Below are positions 6,599-8,679 of a stretch of 8,679 bases of DNA, piece after piece. Position 1 is the first letter of the stretch, and every line of letters starts with the position of its first letter. The position numbers were made by a program, and so were the translations under genes. The stretch comes from Trichodesmium sp. MAG_R04. Its GTDB lineage: Bacteria; Cyanobacteriota; Cyanobacteriia; Cyanobacteriales; Microcoleaceae. Where the stretch lies: NCBI GenBank assembly GCA_023356515.1, contig JAKQYG010000151.1, forward strand, positions 1-8,679, written 5' to 3'. The notes below the pieces were generated by a model. The model was not told the DNA's origin. It was given only the letters and a program-made list of their open reading frames with translations, and ran no database searches.

Positions 6599-6614
6599 AT
6601 TTATTTAAATTCAG

Positions 6615-8679
6615 CTATTTATTGTATATTTTACTACTCTGGTGATAATGAAAACTTGCTGCATTAACCATCCCTTGACTTAAAAACATATTTGCTATAG
6701 AGTTATTTGACTTCAAACTAGCTTTAGAGTTTAACTGTTGACTATTTTCAAGAATAGTATTTTTTGAATTACTTGTTGAACTAAACACTCTCGAAAAAGG
6801 TCCGTATATCTCCATTAATTTGGGTAATTGTCGATGGTAATATTTCAAGTCAACATCAGCTTTCAATATTTTTTGATCGGTTAATTTTATCATTTTTGCT
6901 ACAGTAAATACATAAATTTCATCAAACAAACTTAGAAGCTGTTTAAATTCTATGTTTTTATCATCAACCGATCTATGTATTGTGATTTTCTTAACACATT
7001 GCCATTGATTTACATAACTGAACAATTCTTGATTATTGAAAAGATTGGAATCATATTGTACATGAATAGATTGAATCGACTCCCTCTGTAAAATTTCCTC
7101 AAGTTGGTGGTAACATTGCACATACTTAGTCTTAGACATGGAACTAACTAAACTTTGACAATAATTATCTATTACTTCATTACCAGACAGACTGAATAAT
7201 AAATGTTTAGGATAAATCTCTGCTAATAACTGTCTTTCAACAGACTCCCATTTGTACTTAGAAGCAACCCAATTTTTACCAGTTTCAGCTAGACTATACC
7301 AATAATCGTAATCATTTATCATTTGAATAATAGCTGACTTAATCTGTTGTACTGAGTAAGCTTTCCACTCACCACAATTACCCTTTAAAAATTCATAATA
7401 AGCTGGCTGCCAATCGTTACTGATTATAGGCAAGTAAAAACCACTTTCTAACAATTCTTGATGAACTTCTATATCAGAAATAATAGTAGGAATCCCCAAA
7501 GACATAGATTCTCTTGGAGTTAAAGACCAACCTTCGCCAGAAGATGGACAGATATAGGCATCAAGCTGACTGTACCATTGATTAATAAAATCATCAGAAA
7601 GTTTTCCCTCAGTCAGATTAACAAATGGCAATTTACTCCATTGCTTTTGTTCTGGCTTTAACCAATTACAATGAATAAATAGCTCTATCTTTTTCCCTTC
7701 TTGAAAAAGCTCTTCTACGCCTTGAATTAGCTGCTCTACGTTTTTGCGCTTGGCTGGACCACACAAATAGCCTAGCTTCAATTTACCAGGTTCCTTACTC
7801 ATAGGCTCCACCCTTTTGCGCTTAGAATAGGCTAAAGGTAAAATACTAATAGGGCAAACTACACCAGAATCTTGAAAAGCTTTTCTTACATAGTTATGAG
7901 GTACAAATACTTCTGTAAAATTGTTATTAATAGCTTCAACCCAACTGGAAGGAATCTGACTGCTTTCAAACATTGTCAAAATGTAGTTAATATTGTCATT
8001 TTTAACCAAATTGGAATAATAATCCGCTCTTCCAGGAATAAAAACCTTTCCTTTGACTTGAGTAGTATCGGTTATCAATTGACCTAAAGCAGAAAAACGG
8101 CTAGCAACTACTCCTAAACCAGAAGGATCGCCTTGATGAGTATCTAAAATATATAGTGAATTTTTTCTAGGATTTTTCTGACTCCTCACTAATTCTAGTT
8201 TTTTACGGGATAGAGAAAAATCCGGTTTTAATTCTAAAGCACGACTGTAAGCATCCATAGCTTTGGTTAATTTACCTTGTGCTTGTAAAGCCTCTCCCAA
8301 ACCGTGATAAGACTTAAAATAGCTGGGATTAACATCTATTGCACGACCGTATGCTTCTATGGTTTCATTTAACTTGCCTTTAGCTTGAAATTTTTCCGCT
8401 AAATTATGATGGGTTATCCACGGGTCTATTGCTTCCGATCTTAAACTACTCTTCCCAACCTTCTGATAAACCTCCCTCACCGACTCAACCCCAACCACCA
8501 TTCTCCCAGACCCATCATCACACCTAATCACCTTCGCATCCCACTCCTGCTCCAGATCAAGCTCCTCAAACCTCCCCCTTCTCACCTCCAAAGGCACAAC
8601 CCTATCAATCTCAGCCCGATAATCCCCAATACGCTCCCCAGACAACTGACCAACACGCCTCCGAAAAGCGCCCAAAGGA
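6615..8679 (-). CDS. TPR-GT4 glycosyltransferase with truncated second GT-B half (5' end outside window)
   Basis: The frame stays open to the right edge; the first possible in-window start, TTG at 8675-8673, has no support, so the gene is taken as partial. Numbering from that TTG, residues 1-75 are unrecognised. Residues 87-154 are two TPR units, likely for protein contacts. Residues 172-490 form a GT-B glycosyltransferase with MFESSQIPSSW at 235-245, LGYLCGPAKRKN at 301-312 (K309-K311 region) and the EX7E pair E381/E389. Residues about 494-600 look like the acceptor half of another GT-B enzyme (IHVQYDSNLF at 537-546, then KKITIHRS), but no donor half follows. The last 30 residues (NMFLSQGM and onward) resemble a lone TPR. 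Residues 1-72 are encoded by DNA with extreme G over C on the coding strand, unlike the remainder. No membrane segment is seen. It probably acts in the cytosol in the same glycan pathway as the downstream genes. Confidence 0.93.
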   Translation of the reverse strand, partial: PLGAFRRRVGQLSGERIGDYRAEIDRVVPLEVRRGRFEELDLEQEWDAKVIRCDDGSGRMVVGVESVREVYQKVGKSSLRSEAIDPWITHHNLAEKFQAKGKLNETIEAYGRAIDVNPSYFKSYHGLGEALQAQGKLTKAMDAYSRALELKPDFSLSRKKLELVRSQKNPRKNSLYILDTHQGDPSGLGVVASRFSALGQLITDTTQVKGKVFIPGRADYYSNLVKNDNINYILTMFESSQIPSSWVEAINNNFTEVFVPHNYVRKAFQDSGVVCPISILPLAYSKRKRVEPMSKEPGKLKLGYLCGPAKRKNVEQLIQGVEELFQEGKKIELFIHCNWLKPEQKQWSKLPFVNLTEGKLSDDFINQWYSQLDAYICPSSGEGWSLTPRESMSLGIPTIISDIEVHQELLESGFYLPIISNDWQPAYYEFLKGNCGEWKAYSVQQIKSAIIQMINDYDYWYSLAETGKNWVASKYKWESVERQLLAEIYPKHLLFSLSGNEVIDNYCQSLVSSMSKTKYVQCYHQLEEILQRESIQSIHVQYDSNLFNNQELFSYVNQWQCVKKITIHRSVDDKNIEFKQLLSLFDEIYVFTVAKMIKLTDQKILKADVDLKYYHRQLPKLMEIYGPFSRVFSSTSNSKNTILENSQQLNSKASLKSNNSIANMFLSQGMVNAASFHYHQSSKIYNK

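Noticed and set aside
4999..6603. The two direct MITE copies plus the sulfotransferase as one composite transposon
   Set aside because: Each copy has its own perfect duplication (TCAAC and ATTTA), and the outermost flanks of the pair do not match, so the sequence shows two separate insertions rather than one mobilised unit.
8673..8675. TTG as the true start of the right-hand glycosyltransferase gene
   Set aside because: The frame is open through the last bases of the window (a proline codon precedes it) and no ribosome binding site can be seen, so the gene most likely begins outside.
1..8679. CRISPR array, tRNA, rRNA or riboswitch
   Set aside because: I saw no regularly spaced short direct repeats, no cloverleaf-like sequence and no conserved RNA motif in the intergenic stretches.

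Overview
The window looks like an accessory, surface-polysaccharide locus of a cyanobacterium, probably a filamentous one. Grounds: HIP1 palindromes (GCGATCGC at 67-74 and 1776-1783, plus several one-base variants), moderate to low G+C, very large fused glycosyltransferases joined to TPR or beta-sandwich modules, and intergenic space filled with small terminal-inverted-repeat elements. No species is claimed.

Layout. Three substantial genes all read on the minus strand. Transcription enters at the right edge with a gene (6615 to beyond 8679) that encodes a TPR plus GT-B glycosyltransferase whose N-terminus lies outside the window. Next comes a 578-base AT-rich gap, then a 273-residue sulfotransferase (5215-6036), then a 295-base gap, then a 1541-residue protein (294-4919) with three successive GT4-type glycosyltransferase domains and three tandem copies of a C-terminal beta-sandwich-like module. 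The left 293 bases hold no complete gene; an open frame enters from the left edge on the plus strand and stops at 136, directly at the base of a hairpin.

Mobile sequence. Two non-coding elements of about 91 bp (5004-5094 and 6507-6598, about 91% identical, same orientation) share the inverted terminus CAGGACTTACGCA. Each is flanked by its own 5-base duplication (TCAAC; ATTTA). A different, AT-rich element of about 251 bp (6186-6436) has CC(C/G)ACATTCCGCA termini and a flanking TTTTAT duplication. No transposase gene is visible, so all three look like MITEs moved in trans. They bracket the sulfotransferase gene, which is also the most AT-rich gene in the window.

How the genes could work together (inference): at least four GT-B active sites plus one PAPS-dependent sulfotransferase on one strand fit assembly and sulfation of an exported glycan, such as a sulfated exopolysaccharide, capsule or S-layer glycan. 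The multi-domain proteins may add several sugars in sequence from one polypeptide. The long gaps, a possible separate promoter before the 1541-residue gene and a MITE just after the first gene argue against one tight operon. Donor sugars, acceptors and final product cannot be read from this sequence.
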